Shown here: positions 1 through 11,075 of the stretch, piece by piece
Layout: every line of letters starts with the position of its first letter
Position numbering within the stretch: the stretch's first letter is position 1
Assembly: GCA_030765055.1 (NCBI GenBank)
Contig: CM060953.1
Span: forward strand, 182,345,043-182,409,042
Origin: Mantis religiosa
Lineage: Eukaryota; Arthropoda; Insecta; Mantodea; Mantidae
Reading direction: 5' to 3'
DNA length: 64,000 nt
Notes under the pieces: model-generated
Told to the model about the DNA's origin: nothing
Databases searched by the model: none
The model's input: the letters and a program-made list of their open reading frames with translations, nothing else
Position numbers and translations under genes: made by a program

Positions 1-950
1 TAGCATCACCTAATGGGGCAGCACAATTAGAACTAGGCAGGCATTCAACTAAAATTAAAATCTTGTCAAAGGCAATGAAATATTTATACAGAATCACTAA
101 CTTGGAATATGGCAATATAATTAAAGAATGTTTTCATATTCAAAAGAGAAGTAACTGGGGTGGATCTTGGGCACATAAAATGTATGACTTGTTGAAGCAG
201 ATAGGTACGGGTCATTCTTGGATAAATGCAAAGTATGGGTATAGAGGCTTCTGGAAAGAAGTTAAGCTAAGATTAGAAAATATTGACAGACAAGACATTT
301 TCGCCAATAAAAGTGACAAAAGCTCACTGAGATTATATAGAGAAATAAAAACAGCCTGGGGGAGGGAAGGATATGTAGACATATACAATAAGTTAATGCG
401 AGCAGGTTTTGCTTGGGTGAGAACAGGAGTGAGAAACTTAAAAGGCACAGGTCAAGAGAGGGAGGTAGATAAATGTCCATTATATGCAGAAGAGAATGCA
501 GACTTCCATTGTATATTATATTGTAGTCAAAGTTATGGAGAGAGCAGGCTTTGCTACTTAAATGGGACAATTTGAGGGGTGAAGTAGTAATTAGAAAAAT
601 TTTGTCAGTAAAAGCTGAAAAGAACAGGAGAAATATAGGGAATTATTTAGGGAAAGTGAACGAGAGATGGCTAAGAACAATTAAGAGAAAAAATATAGAG
701 TGGGATAGGTGAAATGGCAAAATCTGTATTAAAAAAAAGAGTAGAGGGCCTGCAATACACAAAAACCTAGGGTTAGGTGTATGAGGACCGAATTATTATT
801 CAATGGTGGGTGACATGATAGGATTTCCAGGATTTAGGAGTATATGGCATTTTTCAGTATGGATTTTATAATTGTAATCTTGATTTTGTATTTCCATTTG
901 ATGTTGTAAAAGGAAAGATGAGAAGTAAGTTACAAATTACAAATAAACAA
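1..950 (+). mobile_element. LINE-A non-LTR retrotransposon, 3' end (copy 1)
   Basis: Two further copies lie at 26,566-27,240 (+) and 39,183-39,880 (-), which defines this as a dispersed family. The coding tail is followed by a 3' UTR ending in an A-rich stretch with repeated ACAAAT-like motifs near position 945. The copy is cut by the window edge, so its true 5' end is unknown. The clade is not resolved because no reverse transcriptase core is present; the tail type suggests a LINE with a C-terminal Cys/His motif. Confidence 0.75.
63..711 (+). pseudogene. C-terminal tail of LINE-A ORF2 (decayed)
   Basis: Open frame 63-575 opens at TTG, so the start is only the edge of the open stretch. The protein is basic and ends in a decayed zinc-knuckle-like motif (CPLY...H....C; the second cysteine is replaced by tyrosine). 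Copies at 27,0xx and 39,6xx have the same C-P-L-Y...H...C layout, so the change may be ancestral. Around 530-545 a frameshift moves the reading frame; the shifted frame then continues through 'EVVIRKIL' and 'WLRTIKRK' to a stop near 711, matching the other copies. In the family this region follows the reverse transcriptase and probably binds nucleic acid. It is non-functional here. Confidence 0.7.
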
Positions 951-2090
951 ATCGGTTACTATGGCGTCACAATTTTCAGCTCTCTTGTGTTAAGCACTCT
1001 GCTGTAAACTTTGAATAAACCGACTACTTTGTTAGTTTGCTATATTCTTTCATCAAAGAAGCCATTTGGTTTGAGATTAAGTTTCCTCTGGAATGAAGGA
1101 TAAAGTTTATAATATGTTTGGGCGAATTTTCGCTTGGATAGAATTACCTCTACGCCAAAGTATACTCAGGGAAAAATGTTTTCATGCATATACAATAAAA
1201 TCTAATGGAGACTACTACGGAAGCTAATGAGGATAATGACGATGGACAGTGCATTGTGTTGCTCTTTCTCATGAAAGAAAATATGATACGTTGTATTTCT
1301 ATGGAAACCAGAAACCGTCCTAATGAAGGAGGAAGAGTTACTCAGAGTAGGGGAGATGCGCCCAGTACCATACACCTAAGGTTTATCACAATTTAGAGGA
1401 AATGCAATGGAGATCAAGTAGCGTGTTACTATTATCATGAAACTAATAACATACAGAAACAGAATTAGTAATGAACATTCATGAACGTCAGTCATGTTGA
1501 CTTTTAATAACTAAAGTAAATATTAGTGATAACTGCGCATCTCAAAAAGTGTTTCCCGGTACCCGACAGACGTAAATAAATACATATTTGTAAATAAAGG
1601 AACAGGAACTGCATAATAAATCACAAGATAATTATTCTTATCATAATTATTGTATTTTTGAGATAAAAACACAACACGGTAACATGATAATATATTTTTC
1701 GAAACGTTCTCTAGAGATTACCACAACAAAATAAAAATGTCTTAGAACTAATGAAATATTTTTTAAACACAGTGATCACATCTATAAAAATCAATGATCT
1801 CTTGCCCTGTACATTCAACACGTGTCCAACCTTGCACGATACACACTGAACCCAAGCCTCGTTTGTGATTTATAAGCAAAGGATACATTCTGTTAGAAAA
1901 CTTCAATCCACACTGGTATTAGTTCCAAAATTTAATTTTCTTTTAGTCTTCTAAGATTCTTCATTATTTCCAGTTTCTGTTGGCACAGAGTTACAGCAAG
2001 GTTCTCTATTTATAAATGTTAGTCTTGCGTCCCTTTGCTATTGATTTGTTCTTCTGTTTTTGTGCCTTTTACTACATCAACTTATACAGT

Positions 2091-2093
<3 letters not shown>
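951..2093. other. Unassigned AT-rich DNA
   Basis: No reading frame or repeat recognised. A 63-codon open stretch at 1,205-1,396 has no recognisable features. Confidence 0.4.
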
Positions 2094-2128
<35 letters not shown>

Positions 2129-2285
2129 GTCCTCCAACGTTAAGTCATATCGGGCGATAAATGCAATGGGTGAAATGATGCTCAAATGAGCCCGGGGTCC
2201 ATAGAGCTTAGAGCTGCCTGACATTCGTTTTTCAGGATAAGGGAAAACCCCGGAAAAACCTTATCCAGGTAACTCACCCTGATCG

Positions 2286-2321
<36 letters not shown>

Positions 2322-2612
2322 TGTTAAATGCCCGCTTTTACTACATACGGCACCAAAGGCGGTGACACTATAGGTACATGAGATGAAGACGGGGGGGGGG
2401 GGGGGAGGTCCCAGAGAAAACCCGCCCCAGCACCGTGTTGTCCATCACAAATCTCCCTTTGCGGTCGCCTGGGATCGAACCCGGGCCGCCTTGGTGAGAG
2501 CAAAGTGGTCTAACCACTGAGCCACGGCGCGGCCCACCCTGACCGAAATTCGAACTCGGGACCTCTTGAGCGTGAGGCAGACATGGTACCACCACGCTAC
2601 CGAGGCGGGCTA
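2094..2612 (-). mobile_element. SINE-1 (tRNA-derived), interrupted by SINE-2
   Basis: Read on the minus strand, the tRNA-like head lies at about 2,535-2,610. It has a B-box-like segment (GAGTTCGAATTTC) and ends in GGTCAGGGTG. The body follows (2,124-2,286) and then an A tail (the T run 2,094-2,121). Other copies are at 9,023-9,262 (+) and 44,195-44,433 (-); the 108-bp array at 13.8-15.6 kb derives from the same body. SINE-2 splits the head from the body. Confidence 0.8.
2287..2534 (-). mobile_element. SINE-2 (tRNA-derived) nested in SINE-1
   Basis: Flanked by a 12-bp target duplication, CACCCTGATCGA at 2,275-2,286 and CACCCTGACCGA at 2,535-2,546 (one difference). On the minus strand the head carries an A box (TGGCTCAGTGG) and a B box (GGTTCGATCCC). 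The tail is the (CA)n run seen as TG repeats at 2,287-2,319. A G run at about 2,391-2,405 interrupts the body. A second, shorter copy lies at 59,147-59,338. Confidence 0.85.
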
Positions 2613-3109
2613 CAGAGTCAATGTTAATGTTTCAGCAATATATATTGCTACTCCCAGGCTCATTGATCTATCTATCATATTCTTTATTGCTTGTTTCATA
2701 TTTGGAAAATTGCTATCGTACGGTACTGAGCAACTCACACGTACGTATATATAACGCCATAGCAGGGCACGACTCTTATAAACTGACACTGTATTTTGTG
2801 TTTATGTAGTCTACTTAATACCAAATAATATGAGTACAAATACTTAATTAGTTCCTCACCGGACAAGGCAGTAGAAATGTCAGCAATTTATTAACAGCAC
2901 AGCTCCAGTTCAGTACACGACTTCTCTGAACAATGACTTCTGATTCAATGTCCAAAGAGAAGGGAAACTTTCTGTTGGTAACAAAAGTAGTTAGTTGTTT
3001 GTCTAAATACACACCATGAGCTACTACTGTCCATCGACAACTACGAGATACTGACACTGTACGGTACTGGGCACTGTGCGGTACTGAGCGCATCTCCCCT
3101 ATATCATTC
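2613..3109. other. Unassigned DNA between SINEs
   Basis: No coding or repeat identity found. Short open frames on both strands have no recognisable features. Confidence 0.35.
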
Positions 3110-3345
3110 TGCCATATATCGTCGAGAATTCTGCCCTGAAAGAGACCACCACATGACAGATGATGTGAAATGACAATGGAGAGAAATGGAGCGACAGCAA
3201 ATTCGGGGGATCTAATTTACCTGGTGACTGGGAAAACTCCGAAAAATCCATGGGTAAGGTGAGCCGGTCGCGGGAATCGAACCTGGTCAACCCCGAATGC
3301 GGGGTCACAGACGAAACGGTTTGAGCCATCCCGCTCGGTTTCTAA
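3100..3345 (-). mobile_element. SINE-3 (tRNA-derived)
   Basis: The minus-strand head begins ACCGAGCGGGATGGCTCAAA (A-box-like) and carries the B box GGTTCGATTCC. The body contains CTCCATTGTCATTTCACATC and then GTGGTCTCTTTCAGGG. The same body is found at 31,870-32,060 (+). Confidence 0.7.
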
Positions 3346-4445
3346 GGAATAGTTTTGAGGTGGGATTTTCTTGCTTCCTTTTGTTCTATTTCTATCCCGC
3401 CTTTAACTCCAGTGGTCAAATAGGCGGCCGTTCTCCTTTGGAACACATCGAAGGTGTCAACTCGTATGCGTTTTTTTTTTGATAATTGAATGAATTGAAT
3501 GAACTATTTACTGTGCATATTCCAAAATTTTACAATTTGCAACTTTAGGCTACATTTATTTGTCTTTACCTTGTTTCCTTGGCTTACATGACACCCTGGT
3601 CTTCTGCTCTGCCAGGTAGCTCTTAACCTCCATACCTCCTTGTTACTTAATTAGCCCCCATCCTTCTCATCTTCCTTTCTTATATTCTTTACATTTCTTG
3701 CCCATTTTTCTTTTACGTTATGTAAGAACTCACAAACACTTCTTACCTTCTTTTCCTCCTTTCATCAAACATTTTTATAGCTGCTATCCTCTTCTCTACT
3801 TTCTCCCATTTTTCCTCCCAAACCTTTCTCTCCATATTGCAACCTCCTCGCATTCTGTTACATAGTGTTATATGCTTCCTTTTCCCCCACAAAATTCACA
3901 ATTTCCCTTTTCCCTACCTCTTAAATCTCTTAGAAATATTGTTCCTGTTCTCGTCCAAGATAGCCCTTCTCTCTCTTGCCTGTTGCAGTAATCTTCTCGT
4001 CCCCAGTTTTTGTTTATTTGCTTGTAAAATTGGAATGATTTCATATTTTCTAGTCTTCCCCATATTTCCTGTCTTTCTATATCTTTTATTCTGCATTTTA
4101 TCAATGTACCCACCTCACTTGCATTCCTTTCCTCTAATCTCCATATATCTCCCATTCCTATTTTTTACCATAATTCCTCCTATATCTGCCCACCAGCTAT
4201 TTGAGTTCTCTATCTTTCTTTTGTGCTGTTTCAAGCATAATTTTCCCTTGTTCTTTGACCGAACACCTATACCAACATTTTATTATTAGATCACGCACAA
4301 ATTCGCACTCTCATACTTCTAGACTCTGGGGAAGATGATAAATTATCTTGGTTGGAGAAAAATCCCCACCCTTACTGCCGGGAATCGAACCCGGGACTTC
4401 CAGCACGGCAGGCAGGTGATCTACCGACTGAGCTACGGGACCAGA
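3346..4445 (-). mobile_element. SINE-4 split by a LINE-B insertion
   Basis: The head (4,320-4,445, minus) has A box TAGCTCAGTCGG and B box GGTTCGATTCC. The tail (3,346-3,475, minus) contains the same GTTCCAAAGGAGAACGGCCG stretch that ends the copy at 37,933-38,620. Between the two parts lies LINE-B. The two halves line up with the intact 38-kb copy, which supports one interrupted SINE. Confidence 0.75.
3480..4275 (-). mobile_element. LINE-B 3' fragment inside SINE-4
   Basis: On the minus strand this ends in a repeated TTCAATTCATTCAATTATC-like tail, shared with copies at 52,725-53,165 (-) and 61,250-61,690 (+). Fragments of coding tail are visible at 3,868-4,155: a basic segment with 'NWGRED' and a Cys-x2-Cys ('CEFC') followed by a frame break. 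The most intact version of this domain is at 61.28 kb. Reverse transcriptase is absent, so this is a 5'-truncated copy. Confidence 0.7.
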
Positions 4446-4540
4446 CGGATTATTTTGTTGCAGTGTTGGAAATACCTAAATTTCATTATTAATTTTGTTA
4501 TTTTATGCGCCTTTTGGTTTTGAGCTTTGCTGTTGCAGAT

Positions 4541-5665
4541 ATTCTCCGTAGGCATGGGATCCGTCACCTTTAGCTGCCGTGGTGCGGGCGCTGCGGACCC
4601 CTAGCAACTCGTGGTACCTCTGACGTTACTAGAGGAACCTCGGGCCGAGAGATCTGACCCCTTCAGCTGCCGTGGTGCGGTCGCTGCGGACCCTTAGCAA
4701 TCCTGGTACCTCTGACGTTACTAGAGGAACCTCGGGCCGAGGGATCTGACCCCTTCAGCTGCCGTGGTGCGGGTGCTGCGGACCCTTAGCACTCGTGGTA
4801 CCTCTGACGTTACTAGAGGAACCTCGGGCCGAGGGATCTGTCCCCTTCAGCTGCCGTGGTGTGGTCGCTGCGGACCCTTAGCACTCGTGGTATCTCTGAC
4901 GTTACTAGAGGAACCTCGGGCCGAGAGATCCGACCCCTTCAGCTGCCGTGGTGCGGTCGCCGCGGACCCTTAGCAACTCATGGTACCTCTGACGTTACTA
5001 GAGGAACCTCGGACCGAGGGATCTGACCCCTTCAGCTGCCGTGGTGCGGGTGCTGCGGACCCTTAGCACTCGTGGTACCTCTGACGCTACTAGAGGAACC
5101 TCGGGCCGAGGGATCTGTCCCCTTCAGCTGCCGTGGTGTGGTCGCTGCGGACCCTTAGCACTCGTGGTATCTCTGACGTTACTAGAGGAACCTCGGGCCG
5201 AGAGATCCGACCCCTTCAGCTGCCGTGGTGCGGTCGCTGCGGACCCTTAGCAACTCATGGTACCTCTGACGTTACTAGAGGAACCTCGGGCCGAGGGATC
5301 CGACCCCTTCAGCTGCCGTGGTGTGGTCGCTGCGGACCCTTAGCACTCGTGGTACCTCTGACGTTACTAGAGGAACCTCGGACCGAGGGATCTGACCCCT
5401 TCAGCTGCCGTGGTGCGGGTGCTGCGGACCCCTAGCACTCGTGGTATCTCTGACGTTACTAGAGGAACCTCGGGCCGAGGGATCCGACCCCTTCAGCTGC
5501 CGTGGTGCGGGAGTTTCGGACTCTCAGCACTCGTGATACCTCTGACGTTACTAGAGGAACCTCGGGCCGAGGGATCCGACCCCTTCAGCTGCCGTGGTGC
5601 GGGCGTTGCGGACTCTCAGCACTCGTGGTACCTCTGACGTTACTAGAGGAATCTCGGGTCAAACA
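4541..5665. repeat. 92-bp GC-rich minisatellite, 12 units
   Basis: The start of AGCTGCCGTGGTGCGG recurs at 4572, 4665, 4757, 4849, 4941, 5034, 5126, 5218, 5311, 5403, 5495 and 5587, so the period is 92 bp with occasional 93. A three-unit higher-order block of 277 bp at 4,757-5,033 is repeated almost exactly at 5,034-5,310. The unit corresponds to one segment of the dispersed GC-rich repeat found at 5.7-6.5, 29.0-29.5 and 32.1-33.7 kb. Open frames here are artefacts of the repeat. Confidence 0.95.
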
Positions 5666-6535
5666 TTCAAGCCCCTCCCGAATGGGAGTTGTTCGAGGGT
5701 AACTACCAGGGTAGCCTTCACAAAGTGAGACCAATGCCACCCCCTCTCAAGACCAGGGAGTTAGCGAGCTGTTCCTGAAGGGCGTCTGGCGTCTTCGTGG
5801 GGCTTTCCATAGGGCAAGACCTAGAGACTAACAAGCTCCCCCATTTGGTCCGAAAACACAAGATGGGTGGAAGTGGATACGACAATTACGCGCGCCAACC
5901 CCAAAGGGGTAGGTTACAGATTAACCTCGATAGGGCCACCTGGTGATCTAGCACACCTTCTACTAGCTATGCTCGCTAGTACGTTGGAATTTATGGCTTC
6001 CCTCAACCCCGTCCGGAGATCTACCCGATCTCCCACGAGTATCGGGAACCACTGCCCCCTCGAGTACAACCCAATCCCAACAACTCCCCTATGGGAGGGG
6101 CTCATAATGTTCGGCTCGAGGTTCATCTAGTAACGTCAGAGATACCACGAGTGCTGGGGCCCCCAGCGCTCGCACCACAGCAGCTGAATGGGACGGGTCA
6201 TCTCCCCTACAGAAGATTGGGTTGGACTCGAGGGGGCAGTTTTTACGCGATACCCGTAGGAGATCGGGTACTTACGGCCAGGCTTCGGCCGCGAGGAGGG
6301 GGCAGAGTGTTGTCTGAAAGTCCCGGGTACTAGCCTGTAGAGCTAGTAGAAGGTGTGCTAGATCACCAGATGGCCCCTGCGGGGCTGACGCGTGTAAGTT
6401 ACATGTCACTTCTACCCGTCTTGACGTTGTTGTTGATGGGGGGGGGGTAGGACTCCAGGTATTGCCCCAAGGTAAGAGACCCGGAGTTTTCCATCGCCCC
6501 CGGGTTGACAGAGGCCGGGGTCTTTTGACTTTCAA
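5666..6535. repeat. GC-rich dispersed repeat, foldback arrangement
   Basis: Contiguous with the minisatellite. Segment 5,870-6,085 (with GGTGATCTAGCACACCTTCT) is an imperfect inverted copy of 6,205-6,425, so the region is a broken palindrome centred near 6,150. The same text appears at 29.0-29.5 kb (minus) and in three tandem units at 32.1-33.7 kb. I do not recognise the family and see no conserved protein. Confidence 0.8.
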
Positions 6536-7819
6536 TTAGACCTCGTTGTACAAGTGTTGACAGACATTAAGAAATACCAGAGGCCCTTTTTCAAAAGACC
6601 TATTTTTTAACTCATGGGGGTGAAGGTAATGAAACTTGAGCGTTAGTTTTAGGATAATATAGAATATTTCCTGCGATTCTAATTGTGTAAGGTAAACGGA
6701 ATAAGCTTTGTATTTGCATCGTCAGTTTTAATTTCCTTGTGATTGTTATAATCTTGAGGTACATGACTTAGATTTATTAGCTGGTGCTCGAGATTCTTTT
6801 CCAAGAAAACTGATGTCTCTGTCATATTTTCAGTGCTGTTAAATATATTTCTTATCAAAAGTTTGGTTTATAAAACATAACAGTGTTGGTTAACTTAAAA
6901 TTAAGGAACTGAAAGATCTCTAGTTGCGTAAATGGATTTCTTATTTTTCAGGGCTCCTTCTGATGGAAAATTTCGCTTCGTCACGTTTCTTTGTATTTAT
7001 TTGCAGGATATGAAATAAGCTGTCAAGTACATGGAGCGTCATATCTTTGGATTACGAGAAAATTCTCATTTAGAGTTGTCACTCTTTCGCCAGAGTTGCC
7101 ACAACTTGCTCCCTCTCTGTTCTAATCAATTCTCCAAGAAGGTACACATACGCTGATAAAAAGGAACCACACAGGTACCTCCTTCACAAAAGAGCATATG
7201 CAGAACGAGCTAGGAGTTTGTAAGTCCCCGCAGATCTCCATTGTTCTCTCCTTTGTCTGCCACAATGCATTCAGCAAACCTGTGGTCAAAACTGCGCTTT
7301 GTGTGTGCAAGTTTCTGCTCTCATAGAAATTGTAAGCTAAACTAACGTTCGCTATATCGCGGAAGGAATTTTGTAAGCGCCATGAACTAGGACGCAAATT
7401 CGGTATCATGTGGCTGAAACCAGCACTAAAATGTAATTTAAAAAATGATAGCACCTGAAGCTAAAGCTATAATTAACAGACTCTGCTCTATTGTCTACTC
7501 TATTATTGTTGTTAGTAATTGTTTTAGCCAGCTGGGGATACATGCATGGTCCTGGAATTGGTAGCACATGCAGGTTCCCTGTTGACCAACTAGCATTGTC
7601 TTCTTGCACATTAACTCCTTTTTCCGGCGAATGTACGCTTTTGTTTATCCAGTATCATTGGTGTACCAATTATAAACAACTCCAATTTATTTGTACTTTC
7701 ATTACAAATTTCTCCAGGTGGGTAGTGCAATGTTGCCCAGCAGATCGCCTTTCTTTACCCTCTCAACACTCTTTTTTTATTGATCGATCAGCAGTACAAT
7801 GCTTTACAAGATCAGAGTG
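6536..7819. other. Unassigned DNA with two unrecognised open frames
   Basis: AT-rich. The longest frames are 7,122-7,454 (-, 110 codons) and 7,491-7,820 (+, 109 codons). Neither shows a motif I can name, and they partly overlap other open frames. I do not claim either as a gene. Confidence 0.3.
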
Positions 7820-8360
7820 AAAAGAAGGTAACAGTACAATAATAACAATAACACTCAGGGGTAGGCTAACAGGCCGCCCCCTAACTACATTAAGTTAGAA
7901 CTCCAATAATACTCTCTGAGAAGTTATGTCAATATTGAAGATGTAAGACAGACATCAAGCAGTAGGATCACTCGAATCAGATGTATCACTTAGAAGCAGG
8001 TCCTGTGGTAGTCTCCTCTTCAAGCGTGAGGGCTGGCGCGTGCGGACGCCGATGTTATAATGCACAGCTCCTGGAACTTCTTGCAGCGTGGAAAAGAAAC
8101 TACGAGCGATCCTGCGAATGTAGTCGTGAAGAGGGAACAGTCCTAGTTCGTGATGGAGCTGCTGATTACGGATGAACCATGGAGCGTTGGTAGCGATGCG
8201 CATGAAGCGATTCTGTATGACCTGAAGACGACGCAGATGACATGTGTGTGTGGCCCCCCACACTTGGCAGGCATATGTAATAAGCGGACGAACGAGTGAT
8301 TTGTAGAGTAACAACGAAGACTGTAGGCCGAGGCTGGAACGGCGATGCAACAGAGGTGAG
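7820..8360 (-). mobile_element. Jockey-like LINE, 5'-truncated 3' end
   Basis: A coding tail at 7,955-8,350 is followed by a short 3' UTR running toward about 7,820. The 5' truncation falls near 8,360-8,390, where another frame still shows traces of the upstream segment (LIPFIQNSHL). Confidence 0.7.
7955..8350 (-). pseudogene. C-terminal end of a jockey-type reverse transcriptase
   Basis: The 131-codon fragment has the classic post-RT signature of jockey-clade LINEs: LLLYKSLVRPLITYACQVWG, then LQVIQNRFMRIA, then APWFIRN. In the full family this segment follows the palm/thumb of the reverse transcriptase that primes on nicked DNA. The fragment opens at TTG where the truncated copy begins and has no endonuclease or RT catalytic core. 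A frameshift near 8,355 separates it from the preceding few residues. It is not functional. Confidence 0.8.
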
Positions 8361-9022
8361 AGTTTTGAATAAAAGGAATAAGCTGTTCATTGATAAGGAG
8401 TAAACTCTTGTCTTCCTGTTGGAAGAATTCTCTAAGAAAATAGACAAATTCTCTACCTTGGCTATGCAATGTAACACCCCGACCGTAAGCTGGTCTTTGC
8501 CTTGGGCCATTATTGCTCGGTCCACCTCTAATCCTACGGTCACTAAGTCTTGCTTCAATAAAAACGTATTTTAATTGTGTTTTAACAAAGTAGGCTGACA
8601 ATACACAGCGCAACTGAATACTCAAGTAAACTCCGTTTCCGGCACACAACTAGCGATAACTGAGCTGAGGAGTATGTGATTCACCAGTGTAACCAATGTG
8701 GCAACCTTTCTTTACGTTACCATAGGAACGACCTTCCCCTCTTACCCTTCGTGTCCCTTGCTTGAAGGCCTTCACGTATCTTCTTTTAAAAATCAGACTG
8801 TAGTTATTCATTCCGCCCATAGATAGCGCACCGAGAGAGGAGCAAGGACACTGTGGGCTTCGATTGACGGACAATCTTTCTCAGAGGTCTTGCTATTTAA
8901 TGTATATGATTGGAGGGTATTATGGAATACCATTTATACTTCTAAAAATAACTGGTTTTTAAATAAAACTCGCCATATCCTCATGAATACCACCGTAACT
9001 AATTGTAATGAATTCTTGGACG
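8361..9022. other. Unassigned DNA
   Basis: Open frames at 8,143-8,649 and 8,650-8,874 (-) overlap or flank the LINE tail and have no recognisable domain. Confidence 0.3.
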
Positions 9023-9262
9023 CCTCGATAGCGTAAGGTGGTAGCATGCCTGCCTCACGTTCAATAGGTCCCGAGTTCGAATTCCGGTCAGGGTGAGTTA
9101 CCTGGATAAGGGCTTTTCCGGGATTTTCCCTTATCCTAAAAGACGAATGTCGGGTAACTCTAAGCTTACGGACCCTGGGCTCATTTGAGCATCATTTCAC
9201 CCATTTCTTTCATCGTCCGATATGACTTAAAAAGTTAAAGGACTTAAATTACAAATATATAT
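9023..9262 (+). mobile_element. SINE-1 copy, plus orientation
   Basis: Head at 9,026-9,100 with the B-box segment GAGTTCGAATTCC followed by GGTCAGGGTGAGTTACCTGG. The body carries TCATTTGAGCATCATTTCAC and the tail runs into an (AT)n stretch at about 9,257-9,270. This is the most complete single SINE-1 copy in the window. Confidence 0.85.
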
Positions 9263-9270
9263 ATATATAT

Positions 9271-9844
9271 TACTTGTAAAAGAAACTGCTATTAATTTTG
9301 TTGTTATAGAAGTATATTTATAAAAATGTTAAAAATGGAATTTAATATGAAATAGTTTGGTATTATGGAATAGATGATATAAAACCAATTAGATTTCATG
9401 ATTGGTTTAAAATATAAAAATCATTTACAAACAAATGTTTATAAGCCTAGACCATAGACCAAGACTAGTACAAAATAAAATAGGTTTTGGTTCATTTGTA
9501 TTTAAACTAGGCTATATTTCTATTTATATAACTAATAATAGTTGTTTAGTTACTAATATTAAGACCCAAAACTCATTTTTAACTTTATTTATATTCAATA
9601 TGTTTTGAACGGTTATATGGAACATTATACTTTTACGTTGAGTATTAAAAATACCTGCCATTCCGTAATATCCGACACGGCATCTTAAACAATGAACATT
9701 TAAAGTAATGCACAAAACAAAGCCAGCTAATAAACGACCACAATATAACAAACTACAATTCTTTTAGCGTACCTTACCCTTAACAACAATGTTCAAGTCA
9801 CATACATGTTTAACACACATGGATAAACTGCTTATTTACCAAAG
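9271..9844. other. Unassigned AT-rich DNA
   Basis: Nothing recognised. The 75-codon frame at 9,524-9,751 (-) has no identifiable feature. Confidence 0.35.
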
Positions 9845-10560
9845 CAGTGTGTTAGGGTAATGTATAAATCTAAAAACAAGAGAAACTTGCAGGGATACCT
9901 TTATAAATAAAAAATTAATCACCATCTACTCTCTGTATGCCTATACAGCTATAATGTTTATTGTGGACAAGTGTAATCCAGTTAAAAACAGTCAGGTACA
10001 TGAACATAACACCAGAACCAATATGAATTACTATAGAGATAGTGTAATTAAAACTGTCTCTCAAAAGGATGCACATATACTAGGAATTAAGCTTTACAAT
10101 AAACTGCCATCTGATATTAAATCAATAGCTAGCATCTCAAAACAGCAGTTTAAATGGAAGTTAAAGGCTTTCCTCATAAATGTTTATATAACTTAAATGA
10201 ATTATGACATCGCAGCTTTAATTATACTTGAAAGTGATAAATCCATTAAGCTGATTAAGGGATCATGTGTAGAATTAGTTTCTAATGTTGTAATTGACTC
10301 TGTAAATTAGATTCTAATGTTGTAGAATTGACTATGTATAAGTAGTATTAATTATGAAAAATTGACTATGTCAGAAATTGTAACCAACAATCTATTGACA
10401 ATATTTATTTGCTTTTTCTACTTTAGACTTTTGTTGGATCCTGTATCTGTTACAGTTTTTAGTCTTATGTAACTTTTTATATTTATCTTTGTATCTTGAA
10501 CTGACGTGTCCTATAACAAATGTATTATGTTCCAAAGGATGAAATAAATACAATACATGT
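9845..10560 (+). mobile_element. CR1/jockey-like LINE 3' end
   Basis: Coding tail 9,845-10,196 and a 3' UTR that ends in GATGAAATAAATACAATACA. This is a polyadenylation-type end typical of LINEs that terminate in short AATAAA-like repeats. 5'-truncated. Confidence 0.65.
9928..10196 (+). pseudogene. LINE ORF2 C-terminal tail (HNTR...YNKLP type)
   Basis: The frame reads LITIYSLYAY, then HEHNTRTNMNYY, then GIKLYNKLPSDIK and FKWKLKAFLI. This order (HNTR, then YN-LP, then F-x-LK-x-L) is a well-known tail downstream of the RT in many insect non-LTR elements. Upstream, at 9,880-9,925, a frame-broken piece (similar to RETCRDTF) continues the same protein. No catalytic domain remains. A related tail appears at 17.19 kb. 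Confidence 0.7.
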
Positions 10561-10724
10561 GTACTGGTGAGTTAAAATGCTGGAAAATTAGTCTGCATTA
10601 ACTTTTAAATAAATGAATGAAAAGCATTAATTAATTTTAATTGATTGAAAAATTTAAATACAAAAAAAATGTTAGTGATATTTCTACCCTTAAAAATAAA
10701 GGACAATTATAATATTTAAAAAAA

Positions 10725-11075
10725 TTACTTAACATCCTTGGGTCAGTAAACATTTTCAAAAAGGTTTTAAAGAATTTGGTATAGCTTTAGTTCTTCATAT
10801 TAAATATAGTATTAAAAATTTATTGCAATTCTCTAAAAAAGATAAAATTCCTAATAGTAAAATTTCTGATATTTATCAATTTAATTGTTTCGATTGTGAT
10901 AAAGTTTATATTGGAAGGACAAAACGTAATTTACAAACCACAACGAAAGAACATTTTCGTAACATTAAGTCTAAACAAACTGATCATTTTTGATCATTTA
11001 AACATGAAATAAATCCAGAAGCTAAATTATTAAAACAATTAAATGGTCCGATAGATTTAATGGTTTGGGAAAAGA
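10725..11075 (+). pseudogene. Penelope-like element, GIY-YIG endonuclease fragment
   Basis: A frame with stops reads WVSKHFQKGFKEFGIAL, then KDKIPNSKISDIYQFNC, then FDCDKVYIGRTKRNLQ and TKEHFRN. This is the linker plus C-terminal GIY-YIG nuclease of Penelope-like retroelements: the 'GIY' is DIY, the 'YIG' is intact, and the R-x-x-EH region follows. A TGA near 10,991 interrupts it and the copy ends at 11,075, where an LTR begins. The RT domain is absent. In the family the nuclease nicks target DNA for primed reverse transcription. Confidence 0.8.

Noticed and set aside
4764..5702. Series of similar 66-100 codon frames suggesting a repeat protein
   Set aside because: They follow the 92/93-bp DNA period, which is not a multiple of three, so frames shift between units; no start or conserved protein is supported.
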